Source: Alcanivorax sp. DG881
GTDB taxonomy: Bacteria; Pseudomonadota; Gammaproteobacteria; Pseudomonadales; Alcanivoracaceae
Direction of reading: 5' to 3'
DNA: 64,000 nt
Assembly: GCF_000155615.1 (NCBI RefSeq)
Contig: NZ_DS989915.1
Location: 3,369,725-3,433,724, forward strand
The notes below the pieces were generated by a model. It searched no databases, had not been told where the DNA came from, and was given only the letters and a program-made list of their open reading frames with translations. Of this stretch, positions 16,757 through 27,408 are shown in pieces. Made by a program: the position numbers and the translations under genes. Within the stretch, counting starts at the first letter, position 1; each line of letters begins with the position of its first letter.

Positions 16757-16854
16757 GCTACGAGCTACGAGCTACGAGCTACGAGCTACGAGCTACGAGC
16801 TACGAGCTACGAGCTACGAGCTACGAGCTACGAGCTACGAGCTACGAGCTACGA
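16757..16854. repeat. 14 perfect tandem copies of GCTACGA
   Basis: Fourteen uninterrupted copies of the heptamer GCTACGA occupy exactly 98 bp. Rotated, the unit is CGAGCTA, one base from the CGAGTTA unit found at 9451-9478. This is the only pure array among the heptamer loci. It lies upstream of the small secreted protein gene and should be prone to copy-number change by slippage. Confidence 0.95.
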
Positions 16855-16945
16855 AAAATAGATAGAGGAGGTTGGGAAAGTTCCCGCTCTATTGAGGTCT
16901 GCTAAGTTGAGTATGCCGACAACTGGGGAGGAGGGGCACGCCAGA

Positions 16946-16980
16946 TGTCGGATTACGCCTTAGGCTAATGCGACCTACGA
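16946..16980. repeat. REP-like palindrome (TGTCGGATTACG type)
   Basis: An imperfect palindrome starting TGTCGGATTACGCC, with a four-base centre, then GCTAATGCGACCTACGA. Palindromes of this type, with CGTAATCCGACA and GTAGGTCGGATTAG arms, are dispersed in many gammaproteobacterial genomes. Only one copy was seen in this window. Confidence 0.55.
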
Positions 16981-16988
16981 TGGGTGAC

Positions 16989-17027
16989 AAAAATGCAGAA
17001 GGCCGCGCCCGTTTCCGGGCGCGGCCT
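16989..17027 (-). terminator. intrinsic terminator of acnA
   Basis: A 12-bp stem, AGGCCGCGCCCG / CGGGCGCGGCCT (17000-17027), with a TTTC-type loop, is followed on the minus strand by TTCTGCATTTTTG. It lies 86 bases after the acnA stop. The stem is closely similar to the one at 58297-58327. Confidence 0.75.
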
Positions 17028-17080
17028 CTTGGGTTAGGGCAGGCAACACGGTTTGCCCTCGGTATTGCCTGCTAGCAGGC

Positions 17081-17108
17081 TGCGTGTTGCATGAAGCGTG
17101 CAGCGTCT
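17081..17108. repeat. GCGTG heptamer repeat after acnA
   Basis: The units TGCGTGT, TGCATGA, AGCGTGC, AGCGTCT have a 7-bp period and start within a few bases of the acnA stop. A strong terminator hairpin follows at 17000-17027, so repeat and terminator lie side by side. Confidence 0.55.
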
Positions 17109-17113
17109 CTCGT

Positions 17114-19861
<2,748 letters not shown>

Positions 19862-20164
19862 TACACACCTCCTGGGCTCTGATTGGAGTCCCGCGCTGGC
19901 GGATAGAACGGCCGCCAGCGGGAACACTGGCGCAGGATCAGTACAGCATTGCCACAAACCTAGGCACTGATGACCCTGCGTTATGACGTTAAGTCATTTC
20001 ATACTACGCCCTTATGGCGGGGACATGAAACTGCCGGCCATGGTCTTTGCCGATATTCGCGATCGGGAATGTAAATGCTTGTTGAATAAAGAGGTTTTTG
20101 ACGTTTTGGTGCTGTTGGGGCGGGGCGTCAGGGGGCGATCTGGCGTCTGCAGGCGGTGCCTGTG
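19862..20164. promoter_or_regulatory. acnA upstream region with inverted repeat
   Basis: This interval holds the acnA promoter (read leftward). A 15-bp inverted repeat ATGAC-GTTAA-GTCAT lies at 19983-19997, 122 bases upstream of the acnA start, and could be an operator. No gene is supported here: the open frames have no ribosome site and poor composition. Confidence 0.4.
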
Positions 20165-20662
20165 TCAGCGGTTGCGTGTGTCCTGCCAGAGCAGCCAGAG
20201 CCGGGTATCCAGTTCCAGCTGATGGTAGTCCGGCGCCATGTGTGAACACAGCTGATAAAACGCCTTGTTGTGGTCGGTTTCTTTGAAGTGAGCCAGTTCG
20301 TGGACCACGATCATGCGCAGAAAGGCTTCCGGCGCTGCCTTGAACTGGCTGGCGATACGCAGGCTGTTATGACTGCGCAATTTGCTGCCGTGAATGCGGG
20401 TTTGCCGGGTATGCATGCCCAATGCCTGACTCAGCGTTTTCAGCTTGGCATCGTAATGGGCTTTGCCCAGCGGCGGCGCCTTGCGCAGGTATTGTTGCTT
20501 CAGGCTGTTGGCATACTGGAACAGGGCTTTGTCACCTTGAATATCATGCTTGTCGGGGTAGCGCTGTAGCAGATAGTCACCCAGCCGGCCCTGATCCAGC
20601 AGAGCCTGGGCCTGTTGCTGAATCTGGGAGGGATAGCCTGTCAGATAATGCAGGGTATGCAT
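20165..20662 (-). CDS. YgjP-like (DUF45) metallopeptidase-domain protein
   Basis: A 165-residue protein whose second half has HELAHFKETDHNKAFYQLC (about 118-136): HExxH plus a downstream His, as in the DUF45/YgjP-like zinc metallopeptidase family. The N-terminal part is helical. The short form, without the full N-terminal beta domain of YgjP, is seen in several gammaproteobacteria. Start at 20662 gives MHTLHYLTG; no strong ribosome site is visible, so it is less certain. It is divergent from the acyltransferase gene, with about 100 bp between them. Function unknown. Confidence 0.78.
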   Translation of the reverse strand: MHTLHYLTGYPSQIQQQAQALLDQGRLGDYLLQRYPDKHDIQGDKALFQYANSLKQQYLRKAPPLGKAHYDAKLKTLSQALGMHTRQTRIHGSKLRSHNSLRIASQFKAAPEAFLRMIVVHELAHFKETDHNKAFYQLCSHMAPDYHQLELDTRLWLLWQDTRNR

Positions 20663-20762
20663 GGGGCCGATTATCGCTTCGTGTGTATTTTGGGCGTTAG
20701 TGCCAATGTGATCCTTGGGCTGCGTGCGTATGATCGCCGCTCTCTTTGCAATGGACAATCCC

Positions 20763-21407
20763 ATGTCATCAGCCCTGGACTCTGATTATCCCCGTCGCGG
20801 TAATGCTTTCTCCCGGTCGCTTGCCCGCGGGTTTTTGCGCCTGGCAGGCTGGCGGGTGACCAACCCCATGCCGGCAGTGCCCAAGGCGGTGATTATCGGC
20901 GGGCCGCACACCTCCAACTGGGATGGTATCTATACGCTGGCGGCCATGATGCAGCTGGGTCTGGATGCTCACGTGATGATCAAAGACAGCGCCTTCAAGG
21001 GGCCGTTTGGGGCCATGCTGCGTTGGATGGGGGCGTTGCCCATTGCCCGGCACAAGGCGGGTGGTGTGGTTGAGCAGACCGTGGAGCAGTTCAATAGCCG
21101 CGACAAGCTGGTGATGGTGGTGGCGCCGGAAGGCACCCGGGGTGGGGCGACACAATGGAAGACCGGCTTCTACCGGATCGCCCAGAAGGCCGGTGTGCCG
21201 ATTGTGGTAGCCACCGCAGATTACCGCAAAAAGGAAATTACCTTTGCCCGTGTCATTGAGCCGTGTGGGGATGTGGAGAAGGATCTGGCCGAAATTTTTG
21301 AATGCTATGCGGCCATTCACCCGCGTCATCCGGACAAATTGTCTGCACCGTTGAAGGCCATTCGAGATAAAAAGAAGAGCGCTGGACGCCAAACGCCAAA
21401 CGCCTGA
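20763..21407 (+). CDS. PlsC-like glycerolipid acyltransferase
   Basis: A protein of about 214 residues with the acyltransferase HX4D motif in PHTSNWD (about 49-54) and VAPEGTRGG (about 118), as in the 1-acylglycerol-3-phosphate acyltransferase superfamily, small cytosolic-facing subgroup. It likely acylates a lysolipid or related acceptor; specificity is unknown. The start may be ATG 20763 or 20751; neither has a strong ribosome site. Unusually, the C-terminal residues GRQTPNA and the TGA stop are encoded by a 7-bp tandem repeat (nnACGCC), so this tail is probably not functional protein sequence. Confidence 0.82.
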   Translation: MSSALDSDYPRRGNAFSRSLARGFLRLAGWRVTNPMPAVPKAVIIGGPHTSNWDGIYTLAAMMQLGLDAHVMIKDSAFKGPFGAMLRWMGALPIARHKAGGVVEQTVEQFNSRDKLVMVVAPEGTRGGATQWKTGFYRIAQKAGVPIVVATADYRKKEITFARVIEPCGDVEKDLAEIFECYAAIHPRHPDKLSAPLKAIRDKKKSAGRQTPNA

Positions 21408-21418
21408 TGCCTGACGCG
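21384..21418. repeat. nnACGCC heptamer repeat overlapping a stop codon
   Basis: Five units with an exact 7-bp period: GGACGCC, AAACGCC, AAACGCC, TGATGCC, TGACGCG. The fourth supplies the TGA stop of the acyltransferase gene. The same words, inverted, occur at 48100-48176. Confidence 0.7.
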
Positions 21419-21438
21419 TATAGCGGCCGCAGAGCGGC

Positions 21439-21530
21439 TAGGGTCTGTTAACAGGCCCTAAGAACCCTCCCTTTGCAGGGAGGGGTGTTGCACTCCCCTC
21501 CGATGGTGCTGGAGAGGAGGGAGGGGGGTC
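21439..21530. terminator. cluster of hairpins between convergent genes
   Basis: A 22-bp near-palindrome (TAGGG-T-CTGTTAACAG-G-CCCTA, 21439-21460) is followed by CCCTCCC-TTTGCA-GGGAGGG (21465-21484) and a further C-rich/G-rich pair up to 21525. None has a clean T-run, but the position between convergent genes suggests a two-way transcription stop. Confidence 0.45.
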
Positions 21531-21532
21531 GA

Positions 21533-24500
21533 TCAGTTACAGGCGCTAGCGTTCGTATAGCTGCTATCCACCACATTATTGATCCACTGATCCATCAGCG
21601 CGGTGGCTTCGCCATGGGCAACGCTGCGGGCAATCGGTGGCATCATTTTCTGCGGATCATCTTCTGCGCTGAGACGGCAAGAGACGATGGAGCTGCCCGC
21701 GCTGCCGGGTACCAGCACATGCTGGCGTCCACAGGAGCCGCCGCCGGTGGCTGTGGGCTTCTTGCAGACGCCATAGCTGGCGTTCACATCGCGGAAGTGA
21801 TCCAGGTAATAACCGGTGTTGGACGCGGCGCCCTTGTCGTTGTGGCAGTGCTGACAGTTCACTTCCAGGTAGGCCCGCACACGGCTTTCGATATCCGCCG
21901 CTGAGTTGGCGGTTTCACCGCTGTCACCGGGCACATTCCAGCGTGGCAGATGCTCAATGTTGGTGGCCACCCCATTGCTGATGGTCAACTCCGGCACGCC
22001 GGTCAGAATCCCCAGATCTTTCCACTGCTTGATCTGGTTTACCGCCGGGAAACCGGCCTGACCGCTGGTGCCCATAAAGGCAGATTCCGCTTTGTAGGCA
22101 CGGTTCAGGTTACGCGGCTTGGGCCCAATGGGGGCACTGCCAGCCGGCTGGTCATCATTGGCGTGACAGGTCACGCACTGGTTGCCGTTAGGAATGGTGT
22201 AACCATCGGTGCTGCCGGTGAGCAGGGTGTTGGAATCCGCATCACGGTAATGCCAGGCAACCGACGCGGTGCCCCCGTTCATGGCCAGGCGCGCAACCCT
22301 CTTGCCGTCTTCTTCCTCCCAGATGTAGGGCAGGCCTACCCAGACGGCGCTGTCCTGGCTGTTCCTGCGTTTGATCAGCAAGCGGGTTTCTACCGGTACT
22401 TCGGTGCCCTGGCTTTCGTCGGTGAAAGCAAAGGTTTTGGCAATCACGGTGCCTTCCGGGAAAACGATGCTGCCGTTAACGTTGTTGCCGTCCTGGCCAT
22501 CGCTATACACCGCTTGCTCGCCGGGTGGTACAAACACGACTCGATACTTGGTTGAGTAATCAGAGAACAGCTTGGTGTTCAGCACAAAAGGCTGGCCGCT
22601 CTCGTTTGGTGTGCTACGTGGGTCTTGCGCATCGGCAAACAGGTTGTACTGATCCAGCGTCGGGCAGTTGTAGTTCAGTGCTTCGCGGTTGATCTCGCCG
22701 TCTGCAACGTCTGCACTACAGTAGAACTCTACAACTTCATCCGAAGGTGCGGGGTCGAACTCACCGCTGGGCTCGAAAGGCGGAATGTCTACCCGCGGCA
22801 GTGTTTCCAGTACTTTGCCGAAACGGGCCTGGCAATCATGCTCGGACATGTCGGTGTCGGAGGCGATATTCAGTAACCCTTCAATGGCCCCTTTGATGCC
22901 TGCAGGATTGAGAATGGAGAAGTCCTGCTCGGCAATGGCCAGTACCAGCTCCAGGCCATCGGTGCCGTGGAAGTTCAGGTAGGGGGCGCTGTCGCTGTTC
23001 AGCTCGTTATCGTGGATACAGGTGCCCCACTCCGGCAGGATGCGGTCGCCGTTTTCGTTGAACTTGTAGGCGTTGTAGTGACAGCTGGGGTTCGGGTGCT
23101 CGTTGGTATGAATGGGCTTGCCGCTGTCCCACATGGGAACCGGATCGCCATTGTTGTCCACCGGGTAGGGGCAGTCTTCATCCAGATCGTCACGCAGACC
23201 GTCCCAGACAATATGCGCGCCTTTACCCTGATTCAGAAGGTTAGGCAGGCTGCCCAATACTTCCAGAAGATTCGGAGAAAGCTCCGGCAGGTTTTTCAGG
23301 CCGATCAGGGTCGGCAGTACGCTTTCTACTTCGCCGTTGGCCAGTTTTTCCAGGTCCGGTGGCGGCAGATCGTAACCGGAGTTTTTCATCACATTGTTAT
23401 GGATGTGAAGCCCCTCGGTATAGGGGTCGATTTTTTTATCGGCGGTGTTGTTCTTGCCATCAATCAGCTCATAGCTGACGTGGATCACCGCCGCGGTGCT
23501 GTGATCTTCGAAGGTGTTGTTAAGGACTTCGATGTTGTCGTAACCCAGGGTAATAAAACCTGTGCCACGGGGCACCACTGACACCAGACCGCTGTGGGCA
23601 AAGTTGTAGGTGTTGTTGTTGCGGGCCACGTTGTTGATCATCACCGAGGTATCACCGTAACGGGTGATGTTTTCCAGGTCGTAGATCAGGAAGGCGCCGG
23701 TATTACACTCGGCAATGTTGTTGTCGTACTCGCCGCCCTGCACGTTTTCGATTTCAAAACCCATGACGTTATAAGCGGCACGGCTATTACGAATGATGGC
23801 GGTGTTGGTCTGGCCAACATAGATGCCTGCATCGCTGGCGCCGATGGATTCACTGTCTTCTACCAGAATGTTCTCTGACTCTACCGGGTAGATACCGTAG
23901 CGGCCGCTGGCGGAACTGGGGGTGTAATCCGGGCTGGAATCTCCCTCGTTGTAGGGGGGCGCGGTACAGGATACATGGATCTTTTCCGCGTAGTTATCTG
24001 CGGTGATCGGTTCGCCGCCACCGGACCACATGGCACGTACGCCACGCAGGGTGCCCCACTTTACGCTCTTCAATTTGAAGGCGTCGCCGGGGGAATCGAG
24101 GATGGTCAGGTCTTCCACGGTAATGCCGCGAATGTTCAGGGCTTCCAGACCGGTCACGTTGACACTGTCTTTGAACGACAAAATGGTTTCGTCTTTGCCG
24201 CAACCTTTGATTAACACATCTTCGGTGGCCTGGATCAAGATACCCTGGTCCAGTTCGAAGTAGCCGCACTCGAATTGCAGGGTGTCTTTTGGACGCAGCT
24301 GGACCATGGCGTTGACCATGTCTTCGGTGGCATCTTCACCGGGGCTGATGAGGAAGGTTCGGCCAACGGTATCGGGGGGCGTGGTGTCGCCACCGTCACC
24401 GCCATCGCCTCCATCATCGCCGCCGTCACCACCGTCATCCCCTCCATCGCCGCCGTCATCTCCACCGTCGCCGCCATTGTCGGGATTGTTGGGTGTGGCG

Positions 24501-24601
24501 GAATTATTGGCCGGTGATGAGCCGCCGCCGTCACCGCCGCAGGCGGTGAGTACCAGAGTGACCGCCAGTGCGATGGCAGGCCAGAATCGGTTCATGTTCA
24601 T
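21533..24601 (-). CDS. lipoprotein: parallel beta-helix fused to diheme cytochrome c
   Basis: A 1022-residue lipoprotein (LTAC, Cys21). Order: signal peptide; Gly/Asp-rich linker (43-72); right-handed parallel beta-helix (about 80-450, many IRNS and NNTF type turns); a middle region with Cys pairs; and a C-terminal diheme cytochrome c unit with CVTCH at 809 and CQHCH at 916, plus a Met-Met-Pro-Pro that could give the distal ligand. The two halves resemble the beta-helix family and the SO2930-type diheme family, which I recall as neighbouring genes in other bacteria; here they are one chain. It should be an extracytoplasmic electron-transfer or redox enzyme. The start at 24601 follows GGGGAA. 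It lies downstream of the M19-like lipoprotein in the same operon. Confidence 0.8.
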   Translation of the reverse strand: MNMNRFWPAIALAVTLVLTACGGDGGGSSPANNSATPNNPDNGGDGGDDGGDGGDDGGDGGDDGGDGGDGGDTTPPDTVGRTFLISPGEDATEDMVNAMVQLRPKDTLQFECGYFELDQGILIQATEDVLIKGCGKDETILSFKDSVNVTGLEALNIRGITVEDLTILDSPGDAFKLKSVKWGTLRGVRAMWSGGGEPITADNYAEKIHVSCTAPPYNEGDSSPDYTPSSASGRYGIYPVESENILVEDSESIGASDAGIYVGQTNTAIIRNSRAAYNVMGFEIENVQGGEYDNNIAECNTGAFLIYDLENITRYGDTSVMINNVARNNNTYNFAHSGLVSVVPRGTGFITLGYDNIEVLNNTFEDHSTAAVIHVSYELIDGKNNTADKKIDPYTEGLHIHNNVMKNSGYDLPPPDLEKLANGEVESVLPTLIGLKNLPELSPNLLEVLGSLPNLLNQGKGAHIVWDGLRDDLDEDCPYPVDNNGDPVPMWDSGKPIHTNEHPNPSCHYNAYKFNENGDRILPEWGTCIHDNELNSDSAPYLNFHGTDGLELVLAIAEQDFSILNPAGIKGAIEGLLNIASDTDMSEHDCQARFGKVLETLPRVDIPPFEPSGEFDPAPSDEVVEFYCSADVADGEINREALNYNCPTLDQYNLFADAQDPRSTPNESGQPFVLNTKLFSDYSTKYRVVFVPPGEQAVYSDGQDGNNVNGSIVFPEGTVIAKTFAFTDESQGTEVPVETRLLIKRRNSQDSAVWVGLPYIWEEEDGKRVARLAMNGGTASVAWHYRDADSNTLLTGSTDGYTIPNGNQCVTCHANDDQPAGSAPIGPKPRNLNRAYKAESAFMGTSGQAGFPAVNQIKQWKDLGILTGVPELTISNGVATNIEHLPRWNVPGDSGETANSAADIESRVRAYLEVNCQHCHNDKGAASNTGYYLDHFRDVNASYGVCKKPTATGGGSCGRQHVLVPGSAGSSIVSCRLSAEDDPQKMMPPIARSVAHGEATALMDQWINNVVDSSYTNASACN
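24386..24475 (-). repeat. in-frame 21-bp minisatellite encoding a Gly-Asp linker
   Basis: Three copies of a seven-residue GGDGGDD unit plus a partial copy encode residues 43-72 of the beta-helix cytochrome. The DNA is a 21-bp tandem repeat, so copy-number change would keep the frame and only alter linker length between the lipid anchor and the beta-helix. Confidence 0.75.
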
Positions 24602-24673
24602 GATCGGTTCCCCGTTGTCGTTTATTGTTGCTGCTGCCTGAAAGGTTGCATGTTTCATGTGGAGGTATGGCCG

Positions 24674-27160
24674 CTATTGCGCGGCCTGCTCCAGTCGTTC
24701 CCACATCCGTATGTACGCTTCTGCCGAGGTGAACAGCTGGTTCACCGCGTCATCAATTTCTTCCTGTGGACGATCGCTGTTGAGCATCATGTCGGCGATC
24801 TGGTCCGCATAGAGTCCGTAGTGCGCCACGCCACGGCCTTCATAGAGACTGAAGGCGTGGTCACCGGTAATTTGTTTGTTGAATTGCACCTGGCCATCCA
24901 CCGAGGTGAAGGGATAAAGCTCGGCTTCCTGATCGGGTGTGCCGGGGTTGCCGGCCAGATTGGCAATGCCGTTGACGTCAGACGCAAACGGGGCACCACC
25001 GAAGGGGCCAACCTTGAAAGCCGGGTCGCGGGGGCGATTGCCGTCGCGGGTCAGCTGGTCTACCCAATTGCCGCGCACGCTACCGAAGGACGCCGTCACG
25101 CCGCCCTGGCTGGCAATCTGATCGCGCAGGGCTTCGGTGCCGGTCCAGTTGCCATGGCTGTTGATAATCGGGTAATCGCGTGCACCGGTAACATCGAGAA
25201 TCTGGGTGGCGGCCTTGCGGCTGATGTGATCAATCTCGATCATCATGCCGCGGCGGGTCAGTTCTTCGATCAGGAAGAAACCCAGGTCGGTGAGGCCGCG
25301 GGTGTTACAAAGGTGGTCGGTGCCACGGCGTGGATCGTAGGCGGCGAACTCTTCCGGCGTCGCCGGGAAGCGGTCGCCGACGTAGTCGATCTGGAAGAGC
25401 AGCTGGTCAAAAATGCCCAGCGGTTGCAGCGGGTCTTCCAGCGCAATCGCGTCCCCTTCGTGGTCATGATCCGGGCAGTCCTCGAATTCCACCAGGTGCC
25501 CGGTTTCCAGCAGGTTGCCGCCATACAGCACGGCACCAATACCCACACCTTCCGACAGATCGGGCAGGTGGCCCCCGAAGGCATTATCGAACTTGTGTAC
25601 CGGGAACAGGCTGCGTACATCCATGGCGTAGAGCCGGTCCAGCCGCTCTACGATTTCTTCGCGGGTACATTCCGGTGCATTGAGAAACTCGCCACAGTTG
25701 AGTGCCTTGGATGCTTCCACGCCGAGGATGACCGCCATTTTTCCGTCGCCGATGACCTGCCGGGCCTGGGCGGGATCGGTGACGATGCGGAACCAGCCCT
25801 TGCCGGGGCCACCGTTCTGGGCGTCGATGTAATCCTGCATGCGATGCATCTGTGTGGCCTGCATTTCAATGGCGGCCATAGTGTCGCAGTCATTCTGTTT
25901 CTGCGGATTGAGCTGGCAGAGAATCTCGTTATGCACCAGGTGGTTGACGAGAATTTTCATGCCCGCCAGGTGCGCCCGTTCAATCCATTTGTAGTAGCTC
26001 TGATGGTGTTGCAAAGAGTTGCTGCGGGGCCAGAACGTGTAGTCCGGCCAGCCCCGGGTTTCATGGGGACCAGGGTTGCTGGTGACTTGTTCGATTAGCC
26101 CGGTGAGCCCCTGGGGGCCATGGTTGACGGCACAGTCGTGCAGGGCATGGTCGACCCCGAACTTGTGGAAGGGGTCGCCGTAATTCACCCGCCCGCCGAT
26201 AAATTCGTAGGCAGAAATATGGCTGTGGGCATCCACGAAACCGAAGATGTCATCGTCGTCCAAGCCGTCTACATTCTGGAAACGGGGAACCTCGGTCAGG
26301 TAATTGGCCGGGCCGTCATCTGCGACGGCGGCGTTGAGTTCGGCTTCCGGGTAAGTGCTACATCCGTCGCTGGGCGCCAGGGTGAAACGGTTGTTGTCAG
26401 CTTCCAGTTGCGGGGAGGTGAGAGTCAGACCGTCGTCGCCGGCGGTGAGTAGCAGGCCGGTCACGTTGGAGGCCAGAGTAAAGGTGTCGCCGTCGCTGCG
26501 GTTCAGGTTCCAGACGGCCAGATCGTTGGCGTCATCGACCATGGCCAGGCTGGGCTGGATATTGGTGTCACCCAGCCCGGTACCGATACCACCCAGGCTT
26601 TCGCCCAGTTCACGCAGCAGGCCACCGAGGGGGGCAACCGGGTCCAGAACCAGATTGAGGGTGTCGCCCAGCCCGGATACCAGATAGCTCAGCTCTCCGA
26701 CAAAGTTGCCGCTCTGATCAAGAAACTCTCCGGCTGGATCGCTGATGCCGAGCAACTGTTTGCTGCCGGCACTGCCGGGATCACGTTGATAATCGGAAAG
26801 CAGCAGGTAGCGGCCCAGGTCAGTGGGCTTCATGTAGAAGGCGGTGGCCTGACCGGCGTCGTTGGTGAGGCTATAGCCGTCTTCGCTGGTGGCCAGAAAC
26901 TGTTGCTGGCTTTGCAGGGTGTAGCAGCCATTGGCGAATTGGTAGCGGTTCAGGGGCTCGGGTTCCGGCTCAGGCTCGGGTGTGGGGTCCGGCGTTTCCG
27001 GCTCACGGGGCGTTTCCGGAGTCGTGGGGGAATCATTGGCAACGGCGGGTGCGCTGCTGCTGCCTCCACCGCCACAGGCGGCAAGCAGGCTGGCGCTGAG
27101 CATTAATGCCAGCGCAAGCCGGTGAGAAGCAAAGGCGGGAGCCTGGCTGAGTAAAAACAT
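24674..27160 (-). CDS. lipoprotein with M19 (membrane dipeptidase)-like domain
   Basis: An 828-residue lipoprotein: LAAC with Cys29, then a long Pro-Glu linker (PEPEPEPEPE). Residues about 90-280 are a beta-rich domain; from about 310 a TIM-barrel-like metal-dependent hydrolase begins with GFVDAHSHISAYEF, then HKFDNAFGG, MIEIDHISRKA and NSHGNWTG, which look like metal-ligand and substrate segments of peptidase M19 or related amidohydrolases. The start at 27160 has AAGGGG six bases upstream. It is followed after 72 bp by the beta-helix cytochrome gene, also a lipoprotein, so they may act at the same surface. The substrate is unknown. Confidence 0.72.
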   Translation of the reverse strand: MFLLSQAPAFASHRLALALMLSASLLAACGGGGSSSAPAVANDSPTTPETPREPETPDPTPEPEPEPEPLNRYQFANGCYTLQSQQQFLATSEDGYSLTNDAGQATAFYMKPTDLGRYLLLSDYQRDPGSAGSKQLLGISDPAGEFLDQSGNFVGELSYLVSGLGDTLNLVLDPVAPLGGLLRELGESLGGIGTGLGDTNIQPSLAMVDDANDLAVWNLNRSDGDTFTLASNVTGLLLTAGDDGLTLTSPQLEADNNRFTLAPSDGCSTYPEAELNAAVADDGPANYLTEVPRFQNVDGLDDDDIFGFVDAHSHISAYEFIGGRVNYGDPFHKFGVDHALHDCAVNHGPQGLTGLIEQVTSNPGPHETRGWPDYTFWPRSNSLQHHQSYYKWIERAHLAGMKILVNHLVHNEILCQLNPQKQNDCDTMAAIEMQATQMHRMQDYIDAQNGGPGKGWFRIVTDPAQARQVIGDGKMAVILGVEASKALNCGEFLNAPECTREEIVERLDRLYAMDVRSLFPVHKFDNAFGGHLPDLSEGVGIGAVLYGGNLLETGHLVEFEDCPDHDHEGDAIALEDPLQPLGIFDQLLFQIDYVGDRFPATPEEFAAYDPRRGTDHLCNTRGLTDLGFFLIEELTRRGMMIEIDHISRKAATQILDVTGARDYPIINSHGNWTGTEALRDQIASQGGVTASFGSVRGNWVDQLTRDGNRPRDPAFKVGPFGGAPFASDVNGIANLAGNPGTPDQEAELYPFTSVDGQVQFNKQITGDHAFSLYEGRGVAHYGLYADQIADMMLNSDRPQEEIDDAVNQLFTSAEAYIRMWERLEQAAQ

Positions 27161-27206
27161 CGCTAACCCCTTGGTGGTGCCTGCAGTGGGCACTGTTCTT
27201 ATTGGT

Positions 27207-27280
27207 CTAATGTGCAGGGCGTGCGTGTTTCTATGGCACTATCGTACACATTGATTGGTACAAGTGTGCACATTAATCAG
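27207..27280. promoter_or_regulatory. putative operator cluster upstream of M19 lipoprotein
   Basis: GTACACA (27244-27250) and TGTGCAC (27265-27271) form an imperfect 28-bp palindrome. The overlapping motif ACACATTGATTGG recurs as GCACATTAATCAGG, and an inverted relative (CTAATGTGC) lies at 27207-27215. Together they look like several sites for one regulator in the promoter of the two-lipoprotein operon. Confidence 0.45.
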
Positions 27281-27339
27281 GGGGCGGTGCTGTAGCGTTA
27301 TTGTCAGTATTGGTGACAGTTTCTTTTCATAGGGATACA

Positions 27340-27377
27340 AAACGGCAAAGCCGGACACGGGCCGGACATTGCCGTTT
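27340..27377 (-). terminator. intrinsic terminator of ABC1 kinase gene
   Basis: The stem AAACGGCAA / TTGCCGTTT encloses a GC-rich inner loop, and the minus strand continues TTTTG. It lies 32 bases after the stop of the ABC1 kinase-like gene. Confidence 0.6.
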
Positions 27378-27408
27378 GCAGGGACCAGCGGAGGGATTGT
27401 GTAGGCTG

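Noticed and set aside
16757-16854. CRISPR array
   Set aside because: The unit is 7 bp with no spacers, and no cas genes are in the window.
19983-20222. 79-codon plus-strand frame between acnA and the DUF45 gene
   Set aside because: It ends in a low-complexity Ser/Arg tail antisense to the DUF45 gene and has no ribosome site.
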